The notes: a model not told the origin generated them from the letters alone. A stretch of DNA of 64,000 nt from Pycnococcus provasolii (GCA_938743325.2 OW568883.1:372001-436000), one strand, 5' to 3'; shown: positions 35,508-46,300, counted from the stretch's first letter. Numbers and translations: made by a program.

Positions 35508-35921
35508 TCAAGCTTTTACCTCGAGTTCGTCGATACGCGTTCCCATTTCGTCGATCCGCCCAATAATCGAGTCGGACATTTGCTGGAATCGGCTTTGCAT
35601 CTGCTGGAGCAGGTTTGTGATCTGTAGAAAGAATAAACCAACATAACATGGTGGTGTGAGTTGGTAAATCTAAACCAAAGTCACCAAAAGTCAACAAAAA
35701 AAGTACAAAACCCACCACAAAAAAGAAACACAAGACACAAAGTAAACCAAGAAGACACAAAAAAGTGAAAAACCCAAATGAAGAAGAAGAAGAAGAGTCA
35801 AAGCAACATCAAAGCAACATCAAAGCAACACACGTACGAAAGCGGTAAGGTCAGCGGTATTCTGCGGCTCGGCATCCGCACCACCTGCAGCTTCTCCGAC
35901 TTCAAGAGATGCGTCCGCCAT
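35508..35921 (-). CDS. HSBP1: Heat shock factor-binding protein 1 (spliced, 65 aa)
   Basis: Two exons on the minus strand: 35838-35921 (28 codons, ends ADLTAF) and 35508-35621 (37 codons plus stop, starts [20 protein letters not shown] and continues [13 protein letters not shown]). The 216-nt intron has donor gtacgtgt and acceptor tttctacag. The joined product is a single amphipathic coiled coil with the family's hallmark residues. HSBP1 forms trimers or hexamers and modulates heat shock factor trimers and WASH complex assembly. Its normal length is about 70-80 aa, so this is complete but short at both ends. Divergent from FolD, sharing a telomere-like-repeat-rich promoter region. Confidence 0.88.
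35622..35837 (-). other. Intron of HSBP1
   Basis: gtacgtgt ... tttctacag on the minus strand. It is A/T-rich with several caaagcaac repeats at its 5' end. Confidence 0.8.
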
Positions 35922-36019
35922 GATGAAGCGAGGGAAACGAATGGGGGGAGCGTTGGGTCGGGCAGTCTGGGTCCCTCCCGCGGGAAAAGACGACACCACG
36001 TCGAGGAGGTAAGGTCAAC

Positions 36020-36122
36020 GAACCCTAACAACGAACCCTAACAACGAACCCTAACGTCGGGTTAGGGTTTCTCCCTGTTAGAGGTTAGGGTTAGGGTTAC
36101 ATCTAGGGTTACGTTAGGGTTT
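36020..36122. promoter_or_regulatory. Telomere-like repeat cluster in HSBP1/FolD divergent promoter
   Basis: CCCTAA units spaced by acaacgaa, then TTAGGG units in the opposite orientation, i.e. a head-to-head arrangement. It lies 99 bp from the HSBP1 ATG and 151 bp from the FolD ATG. Confidence 0.6.
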
Positions 36123-36272
36123 GTTCTCCCGGGAGCCTCCCCCGCCTCCCCCGTTGAACGAAGTTCGTTGAAAGTTTGGCGGCACCTGGCGGCGGCGGCG
36201 GCGCACCTTTTCAAATTCGAATTCTTCCACAACAACCTTGACTTCTTTTGTTTTGTTAGAAAGAAACTGACT

Positions 36273-37301
36273 ATGGCACTTCATCCTACCCTTCATCATC
36301 AACAACAACTTCAACTTCACGCTCGTGCTCGTGCTCCTCCTCGTGTTCATGGTGGTGGTGTTCAGCTTCAGCGTCCATGTCTTCCTCATAGGCGAAATGC
36401 GACGAGGATTCGAGCGTCATCATCAGGAGCCGCATCCATCATTGATGGCAAATTTACAGCTGGTCAAATTCGGCAAGAAGTTGCTTTAGCTGTCTCTGCA
36501 CTGACATCCAAGGGACTTCGACCACCGGGACTAGCGGTTGTTCTCGTGGGAGAACGTAAGGACTCCGCGACGTACGTGCGAAACAAAAAACTCGCGTGTG
36601 AAGAGGCGGGTATCGTCTCGTTCGGAACCGACTTGCCAGACACGGCGACGCAACAGCAAGTCATTGACGCAGTCAAGGCGTTCGCCGATGACCCGAACGT
36701 CGACGGCATACTCGTGCAGCTTCCACTCCCCGATGGCATGGACGAACGCGCAGTGCTCTCCGCCGTTCCCATCGAAAAGGATGTCGACGGCTTCGACCCG
36801 CTCAACCTGGGCATGCTCGCTACAAGGGGAACGGAACCTCTGTTCGTGCCGTGTACCGCCGCCGGATGCCTCGAGCTGCTGCAGCGCTACGACGTTCCCA
36901 TACGAGGGAAGGTCGCCGCCGTTGTTGGACGAAGCAATATCGTCGGAACGCCAACCGCCATGCTGCTGCAGAATGCAGGAGCCACCGTCACCGTCGTGCA
37001 CTCGCAGACGCCTGATGCCAAGGCTGTCTGCGCAAACGCAGACATCGTCGTCGCGGCGTGCGGCGTGCCTGAGATGGTGCGCGGCGACTGGATTAAACCT
37101 GGAGCGGCGGTCATTGACGTCGGCATCAACGCGAAAGACGACCCCACGAAGAAGCGTGGCTATCGGCTCGTCGGCGACGTTGCATTCGACGAGGCGAAGG
37201 AGGTGGCTGGCGCCATCACGCCCGTTCCGGGAGGAGTTGGGCCGATGACGATTGCTATGCTCCTCAAGAATACGCTAGATGCGCGCATGCGATCCAGCTG
37301 A
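36273..37301 (+). CDS. FOLD: Methylenetetrahydrofolate dehydrogenase/cyclohydrolase (FolD), probably plastid
   Basis: A 342-aa bifunctional folate enzyme interconverting 5,10-methylene- and 10-formyl-tetrahydrofolate with NADP. Motifs: SATYVRNKKLACEEAGI with the catalytic Tyr and Lys (YVxxKxxxxxxxGI), GILVQLPLP, EKDVDGFDPLNLG, VVGRSNIVGTP (nucleotide binding) and the C-terminal TPVPGGVGPMTIAML. The first 55 residues are His/Gln/Arg/Ser-rich without acidic residues, fitting a plastid or mitochondrial transit peptide. The ATG at 36273 was chosen because the frame upstream has only a TTG start. It converges on the WD40 gene, 38 bp between stops. Confidence 0.93.
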   Translation: MALHPTLHHQQQLQLHARARAPPRVHGGGVQLQRPCLPHRRNATRIRASSSGAASIIDGKFTAGQIRQEVALAVSALTSKGLRPPGLAVVLVGERKDSATYVRNKKLACEEAGIVSFGTDLPDTATQQQVIDAVKAFADDPNVDGILVQLPLPDGMDERAVLSAVPIEKDVDGFDPLNLGMLATRGTEPLFVPCTAAGCLELLQRYDVPIRGKVAAVVGRSNIVGTPTAMLLQNAGATVTVVHSQTPDAKAVCANADIVVAACGVPEMVRGDWIKPGAAVIDVGINAKDDPTKKRGYRLVGDVAFDEAKEVAGAITPVPGGVGPMTIAMLLKNTLDARMRSS

Positions 37302-37339
37302 TTTGTTGTGTTATGACATAATAAAAATTACAAAATGAA

Positions 37340-40300
37340 TTACAATTGAGGTAGTCCGCCACCACCACCACCACCACCACCATTCTTCTTCTTCTTCGAC
37401 TCCAGCACGCCAAGGGATGTCGCACTCCTCACAACTAAACTTTGCTCGCCGGTGTACTCTTGAATCGCCTCGCGGATCGTAGGAATGGACGAGCGTCGCA
37501 GCGCCACCTCCGTGGGTACCCAACTTTTTTGCTTGCGCTCGACGCGCCTTTTTCGACGATCCTCCTTCGCGCGCTTCTTCGCAGCCTTCTTCTGCTCTTC
37601 GCCCACCCGCTTCCACAAATCGAGCGCGGAAATGTCAGGAAGCAGCTCGGGCTCAATGTCAATACCCGGAATGTCCTCGAGCGGCACACTGCCACTCTCG
37701 TATGGGCGATTTGGTTGCCAAGGACGCGAGGGTGCAACCGCACGCTCCTCAGCTTCGTTCACCGCATCGGCATCACGCAGTGGCGACAGCGCGTTGATTT
37801 TGTTCTGCTCTTTCGCGCGGGCAAGGGAACCGCCCCATGGAAGCATTTCCGACACCGATCCGCGAGCCTCGACGAAGCTTTCCTTGTCGACGCGCTCCAA
37901 CTGCGACGCGATATCCTCAGCCTCGGGAGCAAAGCCAAGGAGAGATGATGCATCCTGGAATGTCCAGTGTGGCACGACTTCCAGCGAGCCTCCCAAGGAC
38001 ACGAACACGTCGCCGTTGTGCTGCGGCGAGAATGCCACGCACCTTGCAGGCTCCGCAAGCGTGAGCGAGCGCAGCAGATTGCGCTCGCCGTCAAAAACGC
38101 TAACCGTGCCATCAGCTCCCGCAGAGGCGAAGCGAAACAGGCGAGGCGACACCGCCAGCGCCACCACCGGTCCGAGGTGGTCGCCGGGCAGCGCGGAGGA
38201 GAAGAATGCCCGGCGGTTGCCATCCAGCGAACAGCTCGTCGGCGACACCTGGCCCATGCGAAGGTCAATGGTACGCACGGACCCGCGCGTTCCGCCCAGG
38301 ACGAGCTGCGCATTCATGGCGCCTCCAGATGCGCGCTTGCGTCCAAATGTGTGGTGAGACGAAGCTTGGACGTTGGGAAGGCTGCCCGGTGAAACGACGA
38401 GTATCGCACCTCGGGAAAATGGCTCATGCAGCGCGCATCGCATGCGAAGCTGAAATGTGCCCCAGTCCCAGCTTCGCACCTCGCTCTCGCAGGCAGTCAC
38501 GACGAGACCGAGCTCGGGGACGCCAGCAACGAAGAGAATGGGCGTGTTGCGATGACACTGCACGCGCCTGACGACGTTGTGCAGCGGATCGTGCGCATCG
38601 AAGATGTACATGTCGCCCGTCGAAGAACCGGATGCTAGAACCAGTGTTGCCGTGTCGTCGTCCTCTTCGAAGCTGTTATCGTCACCGGCATTATCCTCAG
38701 GCGACGACATCTGCGTTGGCGACGGCGATAACATCTTCGACGGTGGCGACGATGGCTGCGGGGTCGTAGGACTTGAGCTACGACCCCAGGTTTCACCTGG
38801 TGAGCTGAAACCACCGCTCGCGGTGCTAAGCCGCGACATCGACCGGTCCAAGAATGCTGGCTCCGGCGCGCGGTACGTTGCAAAAGCCACGGGGCGCATC
38901 ACCGTGCTCGCCGATATCCAGTGTGCAAGATGCTCACCGCGCTCCAGGTAGCGCGTATTGTCGGGCGTGCGCGTGCTCCAGATGTGCACGGAGTAATCGG
39001 TGAGGCGCGCGTACACGTCGCCCGTAATCTCGTCTAAGCTCGTATCCAGCAGGCTTCGCGTCGACGGCTGCGGGCCCATTGTGCTGATGACGTCGCCGCT
39101 CGACGAGACGAGTCGCAATGTGCCATCCTCGTGCTCGAGCCTCACGACGTCGCCGTGAACGAGCTTGCCTTCGCTGTTCTCTCGTCCTCCGGATGTGTCA
39201 GACATGCGAGTGATGGGCGAGCTAAACAGCGCGAGCTTGCGACTCAGTCGCACGAGTCTCAGGCACAGAACGTCTGTGCCGAATGCCACGAGGGAGAACG
39301 GGCCGTTCATGGGCAGGAAGCACGACACCTCGGCAAGGTGCTGCTTCGCACCTCTCGGCAGGTTGCTGTCCTCGCCCTTCGTTCCGAGCTTCATGCGGTA
39401 GGTGCTCGTGCACGTGGCAAGGTCCCACAGCTCGATCGAGCCATCGCGACTCACGGTGTAGACGTCCTTCTCGCCCGGGTGCAGCGTGACCGCGGCGAGC
39501 GGCGCGCTGTACTTGCCAATGTCGCCGGCATGAACCAGATTCCAGGTGGCATGGCTCATGTCGAGCGGTTTGCTCGGATCGCGTCGCGACGACGTGAGCG
39601 CAAGGCGCCACGCCTTGGCCTCGCCGGCCATCGAGCCGGTGAGCATCATGCCCACATCGTGCTTCCAGGCGATGCAGGTGATAGACGACGTGTGCAGGTC
39701 GGCGAATGTGTGGAGCATGTTGCCCGTGTCGAGGTCGAACACGTACACATCCGAGCGAACGGCGGCGAACACCCAGTCGCCGTTTTTTGGGAGGTGTATT
39801 GTGTCGCACCACTTTCCGTCGCGCTTCACGCCGGGTAGGTGCAGGTGGTGCTCGCTCCTAAGTTCTGCGAACTTCCCATACCTCCAGCTGACACCTTGAA
39901 AGCTTCTCAGCCATCGGTCGCGCCTGATGGCGGCGTCCGGGTCGTCGTCGAGGAGAGGAGGTGTCTCGCCTATGCAGCTCCAGCAGTCGACGCCGCTCGC
40001 TCCGGCTGTGACGAGCCTGTCTCTCTTGTTGTCGAATGCGATGGTGAGCACGGCGTCAAGCTTCCACGAAACGGTGGACACGATATCCATCTTCTCGTCG
40101 TACACCTTGAGTGCGCCGTCGGCGGCAGCTGCAAAGTAGAGTCCGTGCAGTTCGCAGTAGCAGAGGCTTGTGAGGTAGCACGGCATAGGCCCACGGTTCG
40201 CCTCCTTGGACGGGAAGTATCGCGTGTCGACGTGCACGGAAGTGTACTTCGCTGGTTTTGCCGCACGTGTAATATTTTGTGCCCTTGCCTCCGCCGCCTC

Positions 40301-40696
40301 CGCCGCCTCTTTCTGGTTTTCTGGCGTCATGCGAAAGCACTTCACGCACCTATCATCCATGGACGCGAATATGCCCGTATGTTGGGAGTGCACGAGGTGT
40401 CGTACAGCTGACTTGTGTTGTCCGTACGTGCCGACGAGGTGAAAACCCGCACGAAGGGGGGCAGGAGCAGGCGGCCCGGCCGACGACGACGACGACGACG
40501 AAGGAGGAGCCATAGCCGGAGTACTACTATTCCGTGAGTTCGAGTTCTCACCACCACCACCACCTCCTAACAAAGCACTTGCACTTGCACTTGCACTTGC
40601 ACGAGGTGGAGGAGGAGGCGACATGATGCGTCGACGAGGTTGATGCGATTGATGAGGAGGAGGATGAACCTGATGGCCGCGACCCCCCGATTCCAT
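37340..40696 (-). CDS. Large WD40-repeat protein
   Basis: 1118 aa from the ATG at 40696; an ATG inside the upstream tandem repeat (40771) and one at 40624 are alternatives. After a Pro/Ser/Gly-rich N-terminus come many degenerate WD40 units (e.g. TGIFASMDDRCVKCF, DVYTVSRDGSIELWDL, TGDVYARLTDYSVHIW, LFRFASAGADGTVSVF), enough for two propellers. A basic helical region (EEQKKAAKKRAKEDRRKRR) precedes a polyglycine tail. The divergent repeats and length recall cilia-associated WDR proteins, but I cannot assign an orthologue. The protein probably acts as a scaffold. Confidence 0.75.
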   Translation of the reverse strand: MESGGRGHQVHPPPHQSHQPRRRIMSPPPPPRASASASASALLGGGGGGENSNSRNSSTPAMAPPSSSSSSSAGPPAPAPLRAGFHLVGTYGQHKSAVRHLVHSQHTGIFASMDDRCVKCFRMTPENQKEAAEAAEARAQNITRAAKPAKYTSVHVDTRYFPSKEANRGPMPCYLTSLCYCELHGLYFAAAADGALKVYDEKMDIVSTVSWKLDAVLTIAFDNKRDRLVTAGASGVDCWSCIGETPPLLDDDPDAAIRRDRWLRSFQGVSWRYGKFAELRSEHHLHLPGVKRDGKWCDTIHLPKNGDWVFAAVRSDVYVFDLDTGNMLHTFADLHTSSITCIAWKHDVGMMLTGSMAGEAKAWRLALTSSRRDPSKPLDMSHATWNLVHAGDIGKYSAPLAAVTLHPGEKDVYTVSRDGSIELWDLATCTSTYRMKLGTKGEDSNLPRGAKQHLAEVSCFLPMNGPFSLVAFGTDVLCLRLVRLSRKLALFSSPITRMSDTSGGRENSEGKLVHGDVVRLEHEDGTLRLVSSSGDVISTMGPQPSTRSLLDTSLDEITGDVYARLTDYSVHIWSTRTPDNTRYLERGEHLAHWISASTVMRPVAFATYRAPEPAFLDRSMSRLSTASGGFSSPGETWGRSSSPTTPQPSSPPSKMLSPSPTQMSSPEDNAGDDNSFEEDDDTATLVLASGSSTGDMYIFDAHDPLHNVVRRVQCHRNTPILFVAGVPELGLVVTACESEVRSWDWGTFQLRMRCALHEPFSRGAILVVSPGSLPNVQASSHHTFGRKRASGGAMNAQLVLGGTRGSVRTIDLRMGQVSPTSCSLDGNRRAFFSSALPGDHLGPVVALAVSPRLFRFASAGADGTVSVFDGERNLLRSLTLAEPARCVAFSPQHNGDVFVSLGGSLEVVPHWTFQDASSLLGFAPEAEDIASQLERVDKESFVEARGSVSEMLPWGGSLARAKEQNKINALSPLRDADAVNEAEERAVAPSRPWQPNRPYESGSVPLEDIPGIDIEPELLPDISALDLWKRVGEEQKKAAKKRAKEDRRKRRVERKQKSWVPTEVALRRSSIPTIREAIQEYTGEQSLVVRSATSLGVLESKKKKNGGGGGGGGGLPQL

Positions 40697-40718
40697 TCTT
40701 TCTTCGACCAAACTCTCC

Positions 40719-40962
40719 GTTATGAGGCGCCTCATCCTCCGACCTAAAATCTCCGCTATGAGGCGCCTCATCCTCCGACCTAAATCTCCGTTATGAGGCG
40801 CCTCATCCTCCGACCAAAACTCTCCCTTAAAATATGAGGCGCCTCATCCAGTCATCCTCCGACCAAAATCTCCGTTATGAGGCGCCTCATCCTCCGACCA
40901 AAATCTCCGTGATGAGGCGCCTCATCCTCCGACCAAAACTCTCCCTTTATTATGAGGCGCTG
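40719..40962. repeat. Tandem repeat carrying a 12-bp palindrome
   Basis: About seven units of roughly 34-42 bp, each with tatgaggcgcctcatcctcc followed by gacc and aaaatctccg-like spacers. tgaggcgcctca is a perfect palindrome. The array lies in the 5' leader or promoter of the WD40 gene and supplies a false upstream ATG in each unit. Confidence 0.9.
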
Positions 40963-41142
40963 GAGAGGGTCGGAGAGGGTCTCTGAGCGCCTGGGAGCTC
41001 AGGACCACCTTGGAAGTTGGAGCGCCTTGGAGCTGAGAGGAGGGATGGTCCCCCTTGGAACGTAACAACGTTCAGCCGTTCCAACGCTGGCTGGCTGGGT
41101 CGTCTTACACATGCAAGAGCTTGGTTTCAGAATACGACAGTC

Positions 41143-41477
41143 TATGACATTTCCGTGTAAACCTAGCACAGCAAAAAAGTTTGCCCGTTTTTGGTCGGCG
41201 CGAATGGTCGGCGAAAAAAAGTTTGCAGAAAGTTTTTGAAAAGTTTGGTCGTAAAAATGGTCGAGAAAAAAAAAGTTTTTGAGGATCCACTCTAGGACCA
41301 ACTTTCTGCAAACTTTTTTTCGTCCTAGAGTGGATCCTCAAAAACTTTTTTTTTCTCGACCATTTTTACGACCAAACTTTTCAAAAACTTTCTGCAAACT
41401 TTTTTTCGCCGACCATTCGCGCCGACCAAAAACGGGCAAACTTTTTTGCTGTGCTAGGTTTCGGTGGAAATGTCATA
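41143..41477. repeat. Long foldback (inverted-repeat) element
   Basis: Arms of about 156 bp (41143-41298 and 41322-41477) are near-perfect reverse complements around a 23-nt loop (41299-41321) whose sequence repeats part of the arm. The only mismatches I see are near the outer ends. It has no ORF of its own. This is a MITE/foldback-type structure, with no clear target duplication. Confidence 0.9.
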
Positions 41478-41906
41478 CCTTATGTAGACTTCTTTTTTAA
41501 GGCTTACCACTAGGATATTTCCGTTCGAACGGTATTGTGCACACGTGTTCTGTGATTTCCCCTCTTCCGCCGCGGCCGCGCCTTGGAGTGTTCTTTTTAG
41601 GGTTACACCAAGGGCATATTAATCCGCCCTTGGTTACACAGCAAGAGGAACTAAAACATCCCAGTGGGGGGATGTTAGTTCCTCTTGGTTACAGAGAAAG
41701 GAGAGCACTCCGAACCTTTTCCCCTCTTTCTCTTTCTTCTCCGAGTCGCCCCTCCTCTCCTTCCGGCCAATTGGCCGCTCCTTCGCCCCATCCATCTTTG
41801 GCTTAAGTGGGAAGATCTCGATCGTACTGTATTTGGATACGAGCTTACACTTAAGGTACATATTTATTTCCCGATCAGATCAGATCAGATCAAGTATACT
41901 TAAGGT
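41478..41906. other. Leader/promoter region of kinase gene with small hairpins
   Basis: Two short inverted repeats, accaagggcatattaa with cgcccttggt (about 41608-41632) and aggaactaaaacatccc with ggatgttagttcct (about 41648-41682). A gatca repeat (41875-41890) precedes the ATG. No gene seen. Confidence 0.5.
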
Positions 41907-43355
41907 ATGTTCGGCGACGATGACGACCCTCTCTCCTCGGCCTTGGGAGGAAACTATGGCGCGATAGGGGGATTTCGACAAAACGCAGCAACTTCTGCGG
42001 CGAACCGAGAACGGGTCACGGCCGCAGCCTCGCGAGCTCGCGAAGCCTCAAAGGACTGGTGGGTCTCATTAGCACCGCCGTCCAAGGAGGAACGGGAACT
42101 GCAGAGAAAGCAGGAGAAGTTCGAGGCGGGTGTGCAAAACGGTACCATCATCGGCGTGTCCAACCTCAGAGTGCGCAAGCGCGTGCTAACACGGAAAATG
42201 TACCTGCAAGCACCGGGGAATAACGACGCACCACCCGTCGCGGGAAACGGAAAAGCCAACGCACATGATGCCGACGCTCCCACGCGAGACGTCGCGACGA
42301 AGCCGTTGCCCATATCAGACGGGTACCTCGAAAGGCGAATCAAAGTCGCACAGCTTGTGACAAGCCTGAGGCACCCGAACGTGCTCGCGCACTTCGGGGT
42401 GGTACGTGGAGAGCAGCAGAAGGCTAGCCAGGGCTTGCCGTCCCTGGAACTCGTCATGGAGTGGTGCGTGGGAGGCAGCCTTGCAGGACACATGAGTGAA
42501 AAGGCGCCACCAAAGAGTCGGCGGTTACGCTGGTGTGTGGAGACCGCGTGGGCAGCCGCGGCTATGCACAGCGTCGGGCTTGCACACCGCGACTACAAGC
42601 CTAGCAACCTCCTCCTCATTACGGCGCCACCGAACCCGCGCACGCTGCAGGATACCGCCGCGCCGAATGCCGAGGAGCGTGCGAAGCTCGCCGCCGCCGC
42701 TGAACCCGCGGTCGCGGCGCTGGAGAAGCGGGATCCCCCAGCACCAGACGGCAAGAGCGCGTGGTGGACGGCTCGCATGGTTGTCAGCGACTTTGACGTT
42801 GCTGTGGAGCCGGCGAAGAAGACGAACAAGTGCACGACGCCGCGCACAGGCACATTCAAGTACATGGCACCTGAGGTATTCCAGATGGAGGACTCGGTGT
42901 CGCATGCGCTCTTCGGGTCGGGTGCCTCGTCAGACGACAGCGACGCAGGAGGCTACGATGCCTACGCGATCGACGTCTTCTCGTTTGGCGTCGTCATGTG
43001 GGAGCTGCTTGAGTGGAAGAGCGCCTACCAGGACCGATACATGATGGCGGAAGACATCGCGCACGGCGTCGTGCGCAGCTCATCCTTCAGGCCTTCACAG
43101 AAGCAGGAGATTGGTGGTCTTTCGGACTTGCCAAGTAGGGTGTCAAGCCTCCTGCGGCCGTACCTCGGATTCCTGCTTCCTCCCGAGCCGGAGCCCGTGC
43201 CAAAATCGCTGCTGGAGCTCTGCGAGAAGTGCTGGCATGCCAACCCTGAAAAGCGGCCTACGATGAGCGCGGTGCTCACAGAGCTCGTGAAGCTTGTGCA
43301 GGAAGACGAAGACGTGATTGCGTGGAGCTCGAGATCCTTTACGACGAAATCATGA
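41907..43355 (+). CDS. Atypical protein kinase (TKL-like) with DFD instead of DFG
   Basis: A 482-aa protein. Kinase landmarks: HPNVLAHFGVV (strand 4), LELVMEWCVGGSL (hinge), HRDYKPSNLLL (catalytic loop near residue 227), VVSDFDVAV (metal-binding loop near 295, normally DFG), TGTFKYMAPEV (activation segment) and DVFSFGVVMWELL. There is no glycine-rich loop and no clear VAIK lysine in the N-lobe. The Asp and Asn of the catalytic loop are intact, so weak activity or a pseudokinase role are both possible. An Ala-rich insertion (about residues 240-285) separates the catalytic and metal-binding loops. Its stop codon overlaps the next gene's stop on the other strand. Confidence 0.82.
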   Translation: MFGDDDDPLSSALGGNYGAIGGFRQNAATSAANRERVTAAASRAREASKDWWVSLAPPSKEERELQRKQEKFEAGVQNGTIIGVSNLRVRKRVLTRKMYLQAPGNNDAPPVAGNGKANAHDADAPTRDVATKPLPISDGYLERRIKVAQLVTSLRHPNVLAHFGVVRGEQQKASQGLPSLELVMEWCVGGSLAGHMSEKAPPKSRRLRWCVETAWAAAAMHSVGLAHRDYKPSNLLLITAPPNPRTLQDTAAPNAEERAKLAAAAEPAVAALEKRDPPAPDGKSAWWTARMVVSDFDVAVEPAKKTNKCTTPRTGTFKYMAPEVFQMEDSVSHALFGSGASSDDSDAGGYDAYAIDVFSFGVVMWELLEWKSAYQDRYMMAEDIAHGVVRSSSFRPSQKQEIGGLSDLPSRVSSLLRPYLGFLLPPEPEPVPKSLLELCEKCWHANPEKRPTMSAVLTELVKLVQEDEDVIAWSSRSFTTKS

Positions 43356-46300
43356 AATCCCTTTGGGACTGCTACATATTGCTACTACTCTTTTTTTTTG
43401 TAACGACACGATCGCTCCCTTCCATACAATGCGCACTTCAGTAGGTACGTTGTCGTCGCTCCCTGGTGCTTCCCATGCTCCGCGTACCGCTTTCACGCCC
43501 GAACCGACGACGTCGAATCCACCGCCTGGTGCGAGATGCGGCGCCTCCGCACTGACGGAGAAACTGTACGACGTGCACGACTCGCCGTGCTTGCCGCTGG
43601 GCGCGCATCCTGTGAGCTGCAACGCAAGCGATGCATCCCCGTTCGAGGTCGTTTCGAGTCGCATCGCGCCAAGCCTTCCATTGCGCAGCGACACAAACAG
43701 GCCGACGGAGGCGACGTAAACCCTACGACGCAGCATGTCGCGCGGCGCTGCAACGACGGCGCCACTGTCGGTGTCCTGCTGGATGTCACATCCGTAGCAG
43801 AGCCACGTGCGCAAGTCAGTGTCGTAGTGCAGGTAGCTCGCCGCCTCCGCAAAGTGGCCAAAGAAGCCTAGTCCAAAGTCGCCGGATCGCGGGTCGTGGT
43901 CGAGCACGAATGGAACGGAGTGCAACATCATTCCCGCAGCCCCAGACTCGGAGTCGATGCCAAGCACGTTTCCAGCCCACGCGCCTGACGAGAGCTCGAG
44001 AAGGCTGACGTCCGAGGGGTCGTGACGATACGCCTCGGACGTTACGATGGCGTTCAGCCCAGCGCGGTAGTGGAAGCTTCCTCGCGAAACGCCCTTGTTC
44101 ACGAACCACTTGCCATTGTTGCCCAGGTCGCCGTAGCTTCGTGCCGCGCCGTTGTAGAGGTAGCTGGGAAATCGTCGCATGTAGCTGCGCACGCTGAGCA
44201 TCGTGTCATGCGCAAGCGACGTATAATTAAAGTAGTGCAGCCAGACGTACACCTCCTCCTGCCCTGTAGAGTCAAAGTTGAACTCGCTGCCGTAGGGAAA
44301 CGTCATCGCCGCAAACTGCTGCGCACGACTCTTCATGTTCGCCGTGAGCTGGTCAGCGAGCGTTTGCCATTGTGTCACGTTGCCGTCGCCGCGCGCTTCC
44401 TCCTGCAGAGCTTCCAGCACGAATCGGAAAATCGTGCCGTCCATTAGCCCAACGTTCGGCGTGCCAAGCGCCACGGCGGTGTGACCGGCACGGTACAAGT
44501 ACGTTTCCCAGTCGTGAGGCAGCTTCGCCGCGACGTGCTCGTTGAAGCGCGCTGCGGTGTAGAGAGCGTAGTGCACAGCCGTCTGATGGGGAACGTTGTA
44601 GCCACGGTACGTCATGTTTGCCATATCCTCCGTCATGCACCAGATGGGACCTCCGAGAACCGGCTGGCCGCACTTCGGCATTTCTGTGTAGTTGTGCTCG
44701 AAATACGACGTGTTATAGTGCGCCTTGCACCACGGGCTCGGATTTTTAGGATCCTGCACTTTGCATGTGTAGTAGAACATCGTCATGCGCACCGTCCAGT
44801 CCTCCTCTTGGAGCGACCGCAGCGGACCGCGGCCGACATCAGGCTTGACTCCGAGGAGCGTGTTTTCGGCATACTCGCTCAGCCGAGCCGCCTCGTCGGC
44901 ATTCGCAGCCCCGGCGACGCGCGTCGCGAGGGCGAGCGTCTGCCCGGCTCCTGCGTCGTCAGACAAACCCACGTCGTACGCTCGGCTGTCGTCGAGCACG
45001 ATCGCGCGATCCTCGCGATCGTACGGCATTGCCGAGGCGGACCGTCCGAAAGGATCGGGGTAGTGGCGTGGCAGCCAGGCATCGTTCGCGAGGTGCTTCC
45101 CGTACGCCGCCGCGGCATCAACCTGCGCAATGATTGTCGCGAGCTGCACGGCAATGCTCGATCCGTCGGTGAAATTCAGCACGACGCGAACGCGTGCATC
45201 GGGGCGCTGCGCCTGCATGGGAATCTTGACAAATCCGGAGGCTGAGAGGGTGGCGTGAGGAGAGCCCAGAGCGATGGCCCCGGTCGGCGAGGCTTCTGCG
45301 GAGGTCAGCTTGGCGTTCGCCGGCGGTGCTACGTAGAGCGCGGCGGTGCTGACGTCGACGGGCACAATGAATCCGGGCACCGCGCGCACGACGGCGGCTC
45401 CGTTTGCGTGCATTGCGTCGTTCGTTTTTTGGGGGGAATCGTTCGTGGGAACGAGAGACACGCTGTACGACGCAGTCTGTCCTGGCGCGAGCGTCACTCC
45501 GGTGGGCGGGTTGAGCGGGCGCACCGTGGCACGAACGGTGCCATGGCCATGCCAGTTGGGCCACGGGCTGTAGTGTGGCTCAGGCCAGATTCCCGTTTTG
45601 TTGAGCGCCTCATCCATGGTCGTGAATGGATGCTGCGTGTTTCTCTGCCACTCTTCCGCCCACGCCTCGCTGTGCACGACCCACTCGCTCATGCTTCCGC
45701 TGAAGCCGCAGTCCTCCATGACGGGTCGCCACGCCTCAAGCGGCGCACCGCCTTTCTTTGGATTGGGGATGACTAGCAACGTTTCGTTGCCCACCACACG
45801 CACCCACTCTGCGTACCCGCCGCCTGCATTCGGCGAAGCCTCGACGAACGAGTTCGTCGCGGCGATTTGAGGAAGCTGCATGCCGCCCGTGTCGTCATCA
45901 GCCGCTACCACGAACCCGAATCCTCCGACACGGATCGCAGATGTTGCCGTTTGAGGATTTTCCAGCGTCCACGTCATGGCTAAGTTCTTGTTATCGTCGA
46001 GGGAGAATTCGCGCGTGACTTTGAGCGGAAATGGCATAGAGCTCTGGAGTGGCTGTGGCATGCACTCGCTGACTCGCGTCGTTTCGAAATGGGGCGAGTC
46101 GCTGTTTTGCGATCGTGTGAGTCGCGTCGGCGTGCGTATGCCATAGGGGCATGCTTCTGTCGTCGTCGTCGTGTCCTCCGTGAGCGCGTTCGTGATATCG
46201 TCGCGTGCAAACACTCCCGCAGGAAGCTGTGACGGCGGCGTGGGTACGGCGGCGTTGGGAGCTTGTGAGCCCCACGCGCTCGCGTACGTATGCCAGGAGG

